From positions 806,001 to 870,000 of the forward strand of contig NZ_CP097384.1 in assembly GCF_024584705.1 (NCBI RefSeq): a stretch of DNA of 64,000 nucleotides. Reading direction: 5' to 3'. The notes beneath the pieces were generated by a model. That model saw only the letters and a program-made list of their open reading frames with translations. It ran no database searches and had not been told where the DNA came from. A program made the translations under genes and the position numbers. This document shows, piece by piece, positions 43,218-52,091 of the stretch. How positions within the stretch are numbered: the stretch's first letter is position 1; each line of letters starts with the position of its first letter. Source of the DNA: Blastopirellula sp. J2-11. GTDB lineage: Bacteria; Planctomycetota; Planctomycetia; Pirellulales; Pirellulaceae.

Positions 43218-44675
43218 ATGTACGACTTCCAAACAATGCAAACTCGTCGTCAATGGCTCGCTCGCTGCGGCGGTGGAGCTGGTTTGTTAGGTTTGGCGAC
43301 GCTGTTGCAAGACGAAGGTCTGTTGGCGGCCGAGCAGGGCGCTGCGCTCAATCCTTTGGCGCCCAAGCAGTCGCACTTTCCGGCCAAAGCGAAGCGAGTG
43401 ATTTGGATCTTCGTCAACGGCGGACCTAGTCAGGTCGATACGTGGGACTACAAGCCGGGGCTCGACAAGTGGGCCGGCAAATCGTTGAAAGAGTTTGACG
43501 GCACGTTTGAGAACACGACCGGGTTTTTCCAGCACCAGGTCGGTAAGCTGATGCCGTCGCCGTTCAAGTTCACGCCGCGCGGCGAGTGCGGCAAGATGGT
43601 TTCGGAGATCTTTCCGAAACTGGGTGAGCATGTCGACAAGATGGCCTTTATCCACTCCGGCTTCACCGAGTCGAACAATCATAGCCCGGCGTTGTTTATG
43701 ATGAACACCGGCATGGCCCGCATGGGATTTCCCGGCGTCGGTTCGTGGGTCACCTACGGCTTGGGAAGCGAAAATCTCGACTTGCCTGGCTTCGTGGTGA
43801 TGAGCGATCCACTGGGCCGCGGACTGCCGAAAGGTAGCGCCGCCAACTGGGGCGCCGCTTTCTTGCCAGGCGTTTATCAAGGGACGCATCTTCGTCCCCA
43901 AGGCCCGCCGATTGACAATCTCTCGCGACCCAACGCGCTGTCAGACAGGGGGCAACGAGCGCAACTCGATCTCCTGAAGCAACTGAATCAGCAGCACTAC
44001 GCTCAGCGCCAGGCCGAAGGAGAACTCGCGGCGAGAATCGAGAGTTTTGAGCTCGCCTATCGCATGCAAACGACGGCGCCGGAAGCGATCGATATTTCGC
44101 AGGAACCAGAGCAGATCAGCAAGCTGTACGGTATCGACGAAAAGCAGTGCGGACACTTCGCCAAGCAGTGTCTGGTCGCGCGCCGCATGATCGAACGCGG
44201 CGTTCGCTTCGTGCAGATTTACTCGGGCGGGATGGAAAACCAGCGCAGTTGGGACGGCCATATCGATATCGAAGGAAATCATCGCCAGTTCGCCGGCGAA
44301 ACCGATCAGCCGATCGCCGCGCTGCTGACCGATCTGGCGCAGCGGGGACTATTGGACGAAACGTTGGTTATCTGGTGCGGCGAGTTTGGCCGTTTGCCGA
44401 TCGCCCAGACCGGAGAAAAGCCGGGCCGCGATCATAACCCGCATTGTTTTAGCGCCTGGATGGCCGGCGGCGGCGTCCAAGGGGGAGTCAGCTATGGCGA
44501 GTCGGACGAAGTCGGCTACAAAGCGGCGATCGACAAGGTGCACGTCAACGACTTGCACGCGACGATCTTGCACTTGTTAGGGCTCGATCACGAGAAGCTG
44601 ACCTACAAATACAACGGCCGCCGCTTCCGTCTGACCGACGTCGCAGGCGAAGTGCTGCACCCGATCTTGGCGTAG
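43218..44675 (+). CDS. DUF1501 protein with Tat-type signal
   Basis: A 485-residue alkaline-phosphatase-fold protein (DUF1501) partnered with the DUF1549/1553 protein. The twin-arginine motif is in QTRRQWLARCGGGAGLLGLA. The DUF1501 core includes KRVIWIFVNGGPSQVDTWD, FAKQCLVARRMIERGVRFVQ and a final CGEFGRLP plus GRDHNPHCFSAW. The ATG at 43218 directly precedes the Tat motif; a longer reading from 43161 overlaps the upstream gene and is not conserved. The gene converges on a foldback repeat cluster and, beyond it, the glycosyltransferase gene. Confidence 0.92.
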   Translation: MYDFQTMQTRRQWLARCGGGAGLLGLATLLQDEGLLAAEQGAALNPLAPKQSHFPAKAKRVIWIFVNGGPSQVDTWDYKPGLDKWAGKSLKEFDGTFENTTGFFQHQVGKLMPSPFKFTPRGECGKMVSEIFPKLGEHVDKMAFIHSGFTESNNHSPALFMMNTGMARMGFPGVGSWVTYGLGSENLDLPGFVVMSDPLGRGLPKGSAANWGAAFLPGVYQGTHLRPQGPPIDNLSRPNALSDRGQRAQLDLLKQLNQQHYAQRQAEGELAARIESFELAYRMQTTAPEAIDISQEPEQISKLYGIDEKQCGHFAKQCLVARRMIERGVRFVQIYSGGMENQRSWDGHIDIEGNHRQFAGETDQPIAALLTDLAQRGLLDETLVIWCGEFGRLPIAQTGEKPGRDHNPHCFSAWMAGGGVQGGVSYGESDEVGYKAAIDKVHVNDLHATILHLLGLDHEKLTYKYNGRRFRLTDVAGEVLHPILA

Positions 44676-44679
44676 CTCA

Positions 44680-45235
44680 CTTTCTCTTCGTAGCCCGACG
44701 CGCGCGTTTTGAGGTTGCGCTATTTCGAATCCATCGAACACTAGCCCGCCAGCGCCAGCGAGGGAATACGGTTCGCCACTTCAATCCGTGTTCGGATCGC
44801 CAACTCTATTCCCTCGCTGGCGCGTCGGGCTAGTGTGACGATTTTCGACAGATTCGGACCCTGTTCGATCGTGCTTCACCCATGTTCAACACTTCCTGAA
44901 TTGCCAAATAGCGCAACCTCAAAATGCGCGAGCGAGGGAAATGCGTTTTCTATTCGTCATTTTCCAGCGACCGCATTTTCCTCGCTGGCGCGTTTTGAAG
45001 TTGCGCTATTTCGAATCCATCGAACACTAGCCCGCAGCGCCAGCGAGGGAATACGGTTCGCACTTCAATCCGTGTTCGGATCGCCAACTCTATTCCCTCG
45101 CTGGCGCGTCGGGCTAGTGTGACGATTTTCGACAGATTCGGACCCTGTTTGATCGTGCTTCACCCATGTTCAACACTTCCTGAATTGCCAAATAGCGCAA
45201 CCTCAATACTGGCGCGTCGAGCTACGAAGAGAAAG
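44680..45235. repeat. Tandem foldback repeat cluster in a convergent gap
   Basis: Two direct repeats of 221 bp (44702-44922) and 219 bp (44988-45206) are about 98% identical and differ by two single-base gaps and a few substitutions. Each repeat folds on itself: GAGGTTGCGCTATTT near the left end pairs with AAATAGCGCAACCTC at the right end, and CACTAGCCCG (44739-44748) pairs with CGGGCTAGTG (44826-44835), around GCGAGGGAATA / TATTCCCTCGC. A third palindrome (GCGAGGGAAATGCG... CGCATTTTCCTCGC) fills the 65-bp gap between them. The cluster is bounded by an outer pair, CTTTCTCTTCGTAGC at 44680 and GCTACGAAGAGAAAG ending at 45235. No protein fits. Confidence 0.85.
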
Positions 45236-45255
45236 CGACGCCGTCGATAAATATT

Positions 45256-46347
45256 TTACGCCGGCAGATGTCGTTGAATCGCGGCTAGCGCTGAGGGATT
45301 GCCGTTGATCCGACCGCGGAAGGTCGCCAGGTTTTCGCGGAACATCGTCAAGCGTTCCAGGAAGCTGGCGAAATGCTTTTTCGAGAAGCTCTCGATCGTC
45401 GACCAATCGCCGACCCCCATCTGCCGTAGGAAATGAGAGTTAATCATCTGCTCGTGATGTGATTCTTCCGGCAGCGCTAAGACCGGCTTGCCCAGATAGA
45501 TCGCTTCGCCGAGCGACTGATTTCCGGCGGCGCCAACCATGGCGTCGCATCCAGCCAGATCGCGAACAAAGCCATCTTCGCTGATGTCGAAGAAACGGAG
45601 GTTACCTTGGTCAGGCTGCTTGCCCAAGCCGTAAACGCGCACTTCGCGATCGCAAGACTTGAGCAACTCGATCGCCTCTGGAGGCATCGAGCGGCGAACG
45701 TATGAAAGGATATAGCCTCCTTCGCTCGTTTTCGCTTGCTCCAGTTCTTTGCGGAGCAGCGGACCTACCTGGGTGACGCTTTCCCAGCCGGGACGCAGCG
45801 GCGAAGTGAAGAACGAGGAGACAACCGTTTCGGCATGGTCGACATGGTGCGCACGGACGACAAATCCCATCATCCAGGCGTACCATTGCAATCCGCGCGG
45901 CAGCGTTGAGAGGTCGTACGCAAGGAGAAAGTCTTGGTGATTTAAGCTGACGACCGGCACGCCGACTTTGCTGGCCGCTTTCGGCAGGATCGGCTCAAAG
46001 TCAGTAACGACCAGGTCGGGCTCTTCCTGACGGAGCGTATTGGCCATCTCGCGAGCGAACCCGTTCAGTTTCGCCATGAAGCCGAGACCGCGGTAGATCG
46101 ACTTGGTCAGATCGAGCCGACCGCGGGTGTAGTAAAAGCGAAGCCCCGGAATGCGCCGCACTTCGACGTTGGGCGTTGCGGCGTTGTTGTTGTAGATCGG
46201 CGCCAAAAAATCATACGCCTGATCTGGCGCCATCAGCACCAAGTCATGCTCTGGTCGAAGCCGTTCGACCATCGTGCGAACGCGAGCCGCGTGACCGCGC
46301 CCCTCGCCCGACATGCTGTAGATGATCTTCGCCACGGTTTGTTCCAT
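45256..46347 (-). CDS. Glycosyltransferase of the GT28 / MurG-like fold
   Basis: A 363-residue cytosolic or membrane-associated glycosyltransferase. The N-terminus IIYSMSGEGRGHAARVRTMV has the glycine-rich loop of the MurG/GT28 group (GRGHAAR). Other motifs are VVTDFEPILPKAA and, in the C-terminal half, CDAMVGAAGNQSLGEAIYLG and KPVLALPEESHHEQMINSHF, the nucleotide-sugar site. Its downstream gene on the same strand codes for no transporter but the upstream neighbour (46452-47309) is an LpxH-like phosphoesterase, which suggests a role in lipopolysaccharide or lipid-linked glycan synthesis. Confidence 0.85.
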   Translation of the reverse strand: MEQTVAKIIYSMSGEGRGHAARVRTMVERLRPEHDLVLMAPDQAYDFLAPIYNNNAATPNVEVRRIPGLRFYYTRGRLDLTKSIYRGLGFMAKLNGFAREMANTLRQEEPDLVVTDFEPILPKAASKVGVPVVSLNHQDFLLAYDLSTLPRGLQWYAWMMGFVVRAHHVDHAETVVSSFFTSPLRPGWESVTQVGPLLRKELEQAKTSEGGYILSYVRRSMPPEAIELLKSCDREVRVYGLGKQPDQGNLRFFDISEDGFVRDLAGCDAMVGAAGNQSLGEAIYLGKPVLALPEESHHEQMINSHFLRQMGVGDWSTIESFSKKHFASFLERLTMFRENLATFRGRINGNPSALAAIQRHLPA

Positions 46348-46451
46348 CCCTTGAAAGAATAAATACGTCTCGATAATTCTATCGATCTAGACGCTCAGGC
46401 GTCGAGACGAACTGGCCGTAAACAATCGCGTACTGGCTTCCGATGGGGCAA

Positions 46452-47309
46452 TCAGACGCCGGTGGTCGCAGGTTGTCCTGATCCGACCAGCATGTTACGC
46501 AAGATTTCTCCTTGCTCCAGCACGAACTCGGACGAATCCTCGATCGACACCGGGGTAACTTCGTGCTGCATGTCGATGATCTCCAGGCGGCCATCTTCAT
46601 ACTCTATCAAAGCGGTTGCATTTTCGATCCAATCGCCGGTGTTGCAGTACATTACATCGCCGCGTTGATCCATCGCCGGCGTATGAATGTGGCCGCAAAC
46701 CACGCCGTGGCAATTCAGATTGCGGGCATGATTGACCAAATTGGTTTCAAAGTCACTGACAAAGGTAACCGCCGCTTTGACTCGCTTTTTCACCATCGCG
46801 GCCAGCGGCAGACCGCGCATTTTAAAATAGCGGAGCCAATGGTTGATGTGCTGATTGAACCAGCAAAGTGAGTCGTATGCGAACGATCCGATGACCGAAA
46901 GCCATTTCGCCTTCGTTTCGACCTGATCAAACTTGTCCCCGTGCGTCACTAGAAAGCGGCGCCCTTGCGGAGAGTTGTGAATGAATTCGTCGGCAATCTC
47001 GACAAAGCCGAAATTGAAGTGGAAGTCGCGTAAGAAGTCGTCGTGATTGCCGGGAGCGTAGCAGATCTTCGATCCGGCTTCTGACATTTCAAACAAACGA
47101 CTCAAAATCGCGTTGTAGATCGGCTCCCAATGCCAACGCTTCCGTAAACGCCAACCGTCGATAAAATCGCCGACGATATAGACGTATTGGGGATTGTGCC
47201 GATTGAGCAAATCGAGCAACGGCTCGACGCGTGCATAGCGGCAACCCAAGTGAACGTCGCTGATGAATAACGTGCGGACGCGGTTCGTCTTCATGGCTTC
47301 GCGAATCAC
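46452..47309 (-). CDS. LpxH-like metallophosphoesterase
   Basis: A 285-residue calcineurin-type phosphoesterase. Metal motifs are in order: FISDVHLG, VGDFIDGW, GNHDDFLRDF, THGDKFD and GHIHTPA. The arrangement matches UDP-2,3-diacylglucosamine diphosphatases and the related planctomycete/Bacteroidetes family. GTG 47309 is chosen because GGGAGG lies 8-9 nt upstream; ATG at 47294 is an in-frame alternative. The gene precedes the glycosyltransferase by 104 bp on the same strand. Lipid A precursor hydrolysis is the best guess, not proven. Confidence 0.84.
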   Translation of the reverse strand: MIREAMKTNRVRTLFISDVHLGCRYARVEPLLDLLNRHNPQYVYIVGDFIDGWRLRKRWHWEPIYNAILSRLFEMSEAGSKICYAPGNHDDFLRDFHFNFGFVEIADEFIHNSPQGRRFLVTHGDKFDQVETKAKWLSVIGSFAYDSLCWFNQHINHWLRYFKMRGLPLAAMVKKRVKAAVTFVSDFETNLVNHARNLNCHGVVCGHIHTPAMDQRGDVMYCNTGDWIENATALIEYEDGRLEIIDMQHEVTPVSIEDSSEFVLEQGEILRNMLVGSGQPATTGV

Positions 47310-47700
47310 GGCGGGTTCCCTCCCAGCCTTTTTTATTTTCAGGACAGGTTAGTTTTAGCAGCACACCGTGGATGGTGTCTTTCCCAACCTCCATGGAATT
47401 GTCCTCGCGGACCGCGTGCACGACGTGAACGTGGGGTGAATCTCTGGTAAAGGGTTTTTGTAGACTTCTTCAAGAAGTCGTTCTCCTCTCGCCGCTTTCA
47501 GAGAGCAGGATTGTGGTAACCGCATACTAGACAGTGGTTTGCGATTGTTCGTAGGCGAGGTGTTCGGTGGATAACTTTGCGCATAAAAGAAGAGGCTGGA
47601 TCGCCGTCCAGCCTCTTTTGGCGTGATCGCAGAAGTTTCGACTTTCTGACAGGCCGTCGATTCCTGCCGAAAGAAAAGCGTCGCCGGGGCGAAGTCTGCA
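47310..47700. other. Non-coding region containing one bidirectional terminator
   Basis: A 391-bp stretch upstream of the LpxH-like gene and downstream of the YhaM-like gene. It probably holds the phosphoesterase promoter. Besides the terminator at 47585-47620, a T run at 47329-47334 and a GC-rich segment at 47400-47440, I see nothing coding. Confidence 0.35.
47585..47620 (-). terminator. Intrinsic terminator after the YhaM-like gene
   Basis: An 11-bp stem AAGAGGCTGGA / TCCAGCCTCTT with a 6-nt loop. It is flanked by AAAA on one side and TTTT on the other, so it can act on both strands; the minus-strand gene ends about 85 nt before it. Confidence 0.85.
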
Positions 47701-48675
47701 CTAAGAACGGGGCGGTTCTCCTTTGTACAGCTTGCGGCCGATCGGCGCGTGGAAGATCGTCCAGGCGCTATCCGTATTGATGTCTTCTTCGATCAGCTTG
47801 CCATAACTAATCACGTGTGCATCGAGCGTATCGAGGTAGTTGAGCGCGAGAGCTTCTAGCGTCATCGGCACTTTCGGGCTGCCAAATTCGAGCTTGCCAT
47901 GATGGCTGACCACCATGTGCTTCACACGCAGCACTAGTTCGTAAGGCATCGGTTCGCCTCCGAGCTTTTCCGCTTCGTGCGCTTTCTCGTCGATTAGCGC
48001 CACGCCCATCACCAGGTGCCCAATCAACTGACCCTCATCGCTGTAAGCGAATCCTTTGTCGTAGGTCAGCTCTTCAATTTTTCCCAGATCATGCGTAAAC
48101 GCGCCGATCAGCAGCAGGTCGGCGTCGATCTGTGGATAGAACGGAACGATCGCCTGGCTTACCTTCATCAGGTTGACGACATGTTCCAGCAGTCCGCCGT
48201 GGTAAGCGTGATGGTTCTTCACGCCAGCCGGAGCGCGGCAAAACCGCTGCATGAATTCTTCATCAATCAGGAAGCACTCGGCCAGATTCCGCAGGTGAGG
48301 GTTCTTCATGCCGCGGAGCATTTCGGCCAGTTGACCACGGAGGCCGTCGATTTCGGCGCCTCCCAGATGCACGAAATAGGACTCGTCAACTTCTTTGACG
48401 TCGACCCGTTCGATGCCGCTGACGATGATTTGCATCGCGCCGTTGTAGAACTGCGACGTCCCCTGAATCCGCACGTAGTCGCCGTCGTCGAACTTGCGAT
48501 AGACGTGGTCATTCGCGTTCCACATCATGCCGTTGACCTGGCCAGACTTGTCGCCGATCTGCATTTGCAGATAGAGATTGCCTTGGCGATTGGGTCGAAG
48601 CTGTTTATTGGAAACGAGGTAGACCTCGTCGATAGTTTCATTTTCGCCCAAATTGGCGATTTCACGTCGCGCCAT
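47701..48675 (-). CDS. YhaM-like 3'-5' exoribonuclease (OB fold plus HD domain)
   Basis: A 324-residue protein with the YhaM architecture. Residues 15-95 form an OB fold (QGNLYLQMQIGDKSGQVNG, DDGDYVRIQG). Residues 150-300 form an HD hydrolase domain: HHAYHGGLLEHVVNLMKV, THDLGKIEEL and HMVVSHHG. The likely activity is 3'-to-5' RNA degradation. A ribosome site (GGAGAG-like) lies upstream of the ATG. It is divergent from proS with a 266-bp shared promoter region, and is followed by a bidirectional terminator. Confidence 0.88.
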   Translation of the reverse strand: MARREIANLGENETIDEVYLVSNKQLRPNRQGNLYLQMQIGDKSGQVNGMMWNANDHVYRKFDDGDYVRIQGTSQFYNGAMQIIVSGIERVDVKEVDESYFVHLGGAEIDGLRGQLAEMLRGMKNPHLRNLAECFLIDEEFMQRFCRAPAGVKNHHAYHGGLLEHVVNLMKVSQAIVPFYPQIDADLLLIGAFTHDLGKIEELTYDKGFAYSDEGQLIGHLVMGVALIDEKAHEAEKLGGEPMPYELVLRVKHMVVSHHGKLEFGSPKVPMTLEALALNYLDTLDAHVISYGKLIEEDINTDSAWTIFHAPIGRKLYKGEPPRS

Positions 48676-48941
48676 TTAGCACTCTCCTTGGGGCCTGTTC
48701 GGCCATCTCTTCTATCATTGCGTCGTCATGTTGGCGTACAACGCTCGGGAAAACCGCAGGATTCTAGGGGGGGGCTCGTATTCCTTCAAGGACGTAACCC
48801 TGCCCAGGAGTGGCATTTAAGCGGAAAAGCGCATAATCGCAGGGGGAACCGCAAACGAAGCCGCGTTGTCATCGTGAACTTATATCCCCTAGAATGCGAC
48901 CTTTACCAATCAGAGAAAATTGCAAGGTTAGAAGCAGATAC
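48676..48941. promoter_or_regulatory. Divergent promoter region between the YhaM-like gene and proS
   Basis: This 266-bp gap must hold both divergent promoters. A G-rich patch (48769-48776) and a GC-rich stretch follow, but no -35/-10 pair is clear. The possible proS ribosome site AAGG (48924-48927) is about 14 nt from the start, further than usual. Confidence 0.35.
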
Positions 48942-50462
48942 ATGGCGAAGGCTCCTCAAAACGCGATCTCCCCGACGCGAGCCGATGACTATCCGGAATG
49001 GTATCAACAGGTGATCAAAGCGGCCGATCTGGCCGAAGTTTCACCCGTTCGCGGCTGCATGGTCATCAAGCCGTGGGGATGGTCCATTTGGGAAAACATG
49101 CAGGCAGTCCTCGACGGCATGTTCAAAGAGACCGGGCACGAAAATGCCTATTTCCCCCTCTTTATACCGATGAGCTTTCTGGAAAAAGAAGCCGAGCATG
49201 TAGAAGGTTTCGCCAAAGAATGCGCCGTCGTCACGCATCATCGGTTGGAACCGGGCCCCAACGGCGGTCTGACGCCGGCCGGCAAGTTGGACGAACCGCT
49301 GATTGTTCGTCCGACCAGCGAAACGATTATCGGCGCGATGTACGCCAAATGGGTTCAGTCGTATCGCGATTTGCCGATCCTGATCAATCAATGGGCCAAT
49401 GTGGTCCGCTGGGAACTGCGGACACGCATGTTTTTGCGGACGACCGAGTTCCTGTGGCAAGAAGGTCACACGGCGCATGCGACCGCCGAAGAGGCGATCG
49501 CTGAAACAAGGCAAATGCTGGAGGTTTACGCCGACTTCGCCGAAAACTACATGGCGATGCCGGTCATTAAAGGCGAGAAGACTTCGTGGGAGCGTTTTCC
49601 TGGCGCTTCGATGACCCTGAGCATCGAATCGATGATGCAGGATCGCAAAGCGCTGCAGGCCGGGACTTCTCACTTTTTGGGACAAAACTTCTCGAAGGCG
49701 CAGGAGATCAAGTTCCAAACGCAGGAAGGGACCGAGGAGTTCGCCTGGACCACTTCGTGGGGCGTTTCGACTCGCCTGGTCGGCGGCTTGATCATGACGC
49801 ACAGCGACGACGACGGCCTGATCGTGCCGCCGCGTCTAGCGCCCAAACATATCGTGCTGCTGCCGATTTATCGCAATGACGAAGAGCGTGCCGCCGTGCT
49901 GGCCTACGTTGATCAACTCAACTCGGCCCTAAAGGGGGTTCAGTACCACGGAGCGCCGGTTCGCGTGTTGATTGACGATCGCGATATCCGCGGCGGCGAG
50001 AAGACCTGGCAGCACATTAAAAAAGGGGTGCCGCTGCGTGCTGAGATCGGCCCGCGCGATGTCGCTAGCGACAGCGTCTTTTTGGCCCGCCGCGACCAAT
50101 CCCCCAAGGACAAAAAAGGGACGCCCAAGGCCGAACTTATCGCGACGATTACGACGCTGCTGGACGAGATCCAAAGCAATCTGTTCGAGCGGGCGAAGAA
50201 GTTGCGCGACGACAACAGTCGCACGATCGACAAGCTGGAAGAGTTGGTCGCCTACTTTACGCCGAAGAACGAAGATCGCCCTGAGATCCACGGCGGTTTC
50301 GCTTATTGCCACTGCGCTGATGACAAAGCGGTCGAAGAAGCGCTGAAGAAGCTAAAGCTGACGGTTCGCTGCATTCCGATCGAAGGAGAAGACGAACCGG
50401 GCGAATGCATCTTCACCGGCAAGCCGGCCCAGCGTCGTGCGGTGATCGCCAAAGCGTATTGA
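48942..50462 (+). CDS. proS: Proline--tRNA ligase
   Basis: A 506-residue class II synthetase of the eukaryote/archaeon-like (ProS type 3) subgroup, which many planctomycetes use, with no INS editing domain. Class II motifs are RPTSETIIGAMY, RWELRTRMFLRTTEFLWQEG (motif 2) and TSWGVSTRLVGGLIMTHSDD (motif 3), with EEAIAETR between. The anticodon domain has PIYRNDEERAAVL. The C-terminal zinc-binding-like end is the Cys-poor type (FTGKPAQRRAVIAKAY). ATG 48942 is chosen by conservation; a reading from 48894 adds 16 non-conserved residues. It ends at a strong bidirectional terminator. Confidence 0.97.
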   Translation: MAKAPQNAISPTRADDYPEWYQQVIKAADLAEVSPVRGCMVIKPWGWSIWENMQAVLDGMFKETGHENAYFPLFIPMSFLEKEAEHVEGFAKECAVVTHHRLEPGPNGGLTPAGKLDEPLIVRPTSETIIGAMYAKWVQSYRDLPILINQWANVVRWELRTRMFLRTTEFLWQEGHTAHATAEEAIAETRQMLEVYADFAENYMAMPVIKGEKTSWERFPGASMTLSIESMMQDRKALQAGTSHFLGQNFSKAQEIKFQTQEGTEEFAWTTSWGVSTRLVGGLIMTHSDDDGLIVPPRLAPKHIVLLPIYRNDEERAAVLAYVDQLNSALKGVQYHGAPVRVLIDDRDIRGGEKTWQHIKKGVPLRAEIGPRDVASDSVFLARRDQSPKDKKGTPKAELIATITTLLDEIQSNLFERAKKLRDDNSRTIDKLEELVAYFTPKNEDRPEIHGGFAYCHCADDKAVEEALKKLKLTVRCIPIEGEDEPGECIFTGKPAQRRAVIAKAY

Positions 50463-50500
50463 TGTGTGAAATCGCTGGCGATGTTTTTAGAAATAAAATA

Positions 50501-50532
50501 AGAGGCCGCGACAATTGTCGCGGCCTCTTTTT
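50501..50532. terminator. Bidirectional terminator between proS and DUF1559 gene 5
   Basis: A perfect palindrome AGAGGCCGCGACAA / TTGTCGCGGCCTCT (50501-50528) is followed by TTTTTG on the plus strand and, on the minus strand, by a T-rich stretch (complement of AAATAAAATA). It separates two convergent genes. Confidence 0.9.
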
Positions 50533-50561
50533 GTTTCTTGAGAGCGGGTTGCTGTATTTGG

Positions 50562-51587
50562 TTACGGTTTTTCAAAGACCGATGCGTCCGCCATGCAATT
50601 CAATTGAACCCAGACGACCCCATCGACCGTCAGCGGTACGGTTTGCACCGATCCATCGCCTAAGACCGAGATCAAAACATTGTGCGGCGTCGAGGCTCCA
50701 TTACCATTTGCGTTGATCGCATATTGCGCCTGATAGGTAGGGGTAATTAATTTGGCGCTTGAGCCCGAAGGAAGCGCTGGACTTGCTGGAACATACCCGT
50801 CGTAGGATCCTGATGCGACATAGTCGTCCCAGCCGAGAGCTTCGCTACCGCTCGTCGATTCGTAGGCGCCAATGAACGCCGTACGCGAATAGGAGTCATC
50901 GAGGAATCGTGATTCGCCGGCGTCATACCCGGCCACCGTCGTTTCGGCGGCCATAATTGTATTGGAAGCGCCGTCTTTGATCTTCGCGAATCTTGTCGCA
51001 CGGCCCGGTCGAAAAATGCCGTTCAAGTCCATTCGTCCGCCGGTGTCGATATTCGTGCCGCTCAAAGCCGTAGGAAGCGAATTGCCGGTGCTGCCGCCAA
51101 AGAGGTTCGCCCCATTGTCTGAGTAAAGCCCCTCAGCGCCGGAATAATTCGACGACATGACGTTCCCTAGCTCTTCCCCGGGATCGCCGTTGGGATCCGA
51201 CGGACAAACCAGGAATTCCACCTTCGTCGTCAGGTACCCAGCATTGTCGCTGTGGCCTGCCGGCAACGTCCAGTCAAGCCGGTCATAGAGGGCCGTTTGT
51301 TCCATCTGCGGAAGTATCTGTGAAATCCAACTGAAGTGATGAGGTCCCGATGCGTCCGAAATCGTGGAGGCCATCGGCAGCGTCTTGTGCGTCGAATCGT
51401 AATTGATTAGCGCCAAGCCGATCTGTTTCAGATTATTCGTGCATTGGGCGCGACGGGCCGCTTCGCGAGCTTGCTGCACCGCGGGAAGCGTTAAGCCGAC
51501 CAGGATGCCGATGATCGCGATCACGACCAGGAGTTCAACGAGGGTAAAACCGGCGCGCAGGCGGTTACCTGGGGCGTGGCGCTTCAT
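50562..51587 (-). CDS. DUF1559 protein with prepilin-type N-terminus (solitary copy)
   Basis: A 341-residue pseudopilin-like protein with [11 protein letters not shown], the membrane helix and [12 protein letters not shown]. The DUF1559 domain is more divergent than the array members: the end has VLISVLGDGSVQTVPLTV in place of the usual HPGG...DGSV block. ATG 51587 has a GGAAGG site 9 nt upstream; a longer reading to 51689 is not conserved. It stands alone, convergent with proS, and is not next to a small lipoprotein gene. Confidence 0.88.
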   Translation of the reverse strand: MKRHAPGNRLRAGFTLVELLVVIAIIGILVGLTLPAVQQAREAARRAQCTNNLKQIGLALINYDSTHKTLPMASTISDASGPHHFSWISQILPQMEQTALYDRLDWTLPAGHSDNAGYLTTKVEFLVCPSDPNGDPGEELGNVMSSNYSGAEGLYSDNGANLFGGSTGNSLPTALSGTNIDTGGRMDLNGIFRPGRATRFAKIKDGASNTIMAAETTVAGYDAGESRFLDDSYSRTAFIGAYESTSGSEALGWDDYVASGSYDGYVPASPALPSGSSAKLITPTYQAQYAINANGNGASTPHNVLISVLGDGSVQTVPLTVDGVVWVQLNCMADASVFEKP

Positions 51588-52091
51588 AAATAGGAGCCTT
51601 CCGAGAAATCTAGTGAACATCGGATGAGGAGTGGAAGAGGAGCTGGTCCCTGTACTTTTCATTGTGCCCCAATTATTCGCACGCCACAAGAGAATTGCCA
51701 GTGAGCGTTTTCCGCATGGTGAGATATCCCCCCCCTAATACATGAAACCCGCCCTGTTGCTGATTCCTCTCCCCTGTAGTGGTGGATTTAAGTCCGTTTA
51801 TGACAGTTTTGCGTGGAATATGCGTGACTGGGAAAGATGCGGCGAGTCTTTGGGTTAGGCGGAGGAGTTCTAGCGCCAACTACTTCCTTAGATTCTGTGG
51901 CGGTTGATCTCGATAAACCCATTAAACCTGCATCAGGTGCGAATGGCTGCGCTCGAGGCGGAATGCCAACGGCGGCGTTACCGAAGCGGAGAATCGGTGA
52001 CGTGGCGTTCAAGCTGAAGCAGCCTCAATGGTTTCGCGGAGGCGATTCCCTGCGTCGAATAAGTAAATCCTGGGATTTGGAGGGAGTTCAG
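51588..52091. other. Long divergent non-coding region ahead of the porin gene
   Basis: A 504-bp stretch between the DUF1559 gene and the porin. It must carry a strong rightward promoter and a long leader. An in-frame reading of the porin back to 51837 adds 85 non-conserved residues and is rejected. A G-rich motif (GGAGGGAG, 52078-52085) is the porin ribosome site. No small protein is supported; a C7-8 run occurs at 51728-51735. Confidence 0.4.

Noticed and set aside
44835-45122. A 95-codon plus-strand protein inside the repeat cluster
   Set aside because: It is read across the foldback repeats; its RSASEG-like segments are translations of the palindrome cores.
48016-49014. A 332-codon plus-strand reading frame
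   Set aside because: It is antisense to the YhaM-like gene and runs into proS; GC-rich codon structure creates such shadows. No domain is visible.
51837-52091. 85-residue extension at the porin N-terminus
   Set aside because: ATG 52092 begins a proper signal peptide behind GGAGGG; the extension would bury the signal peptide.
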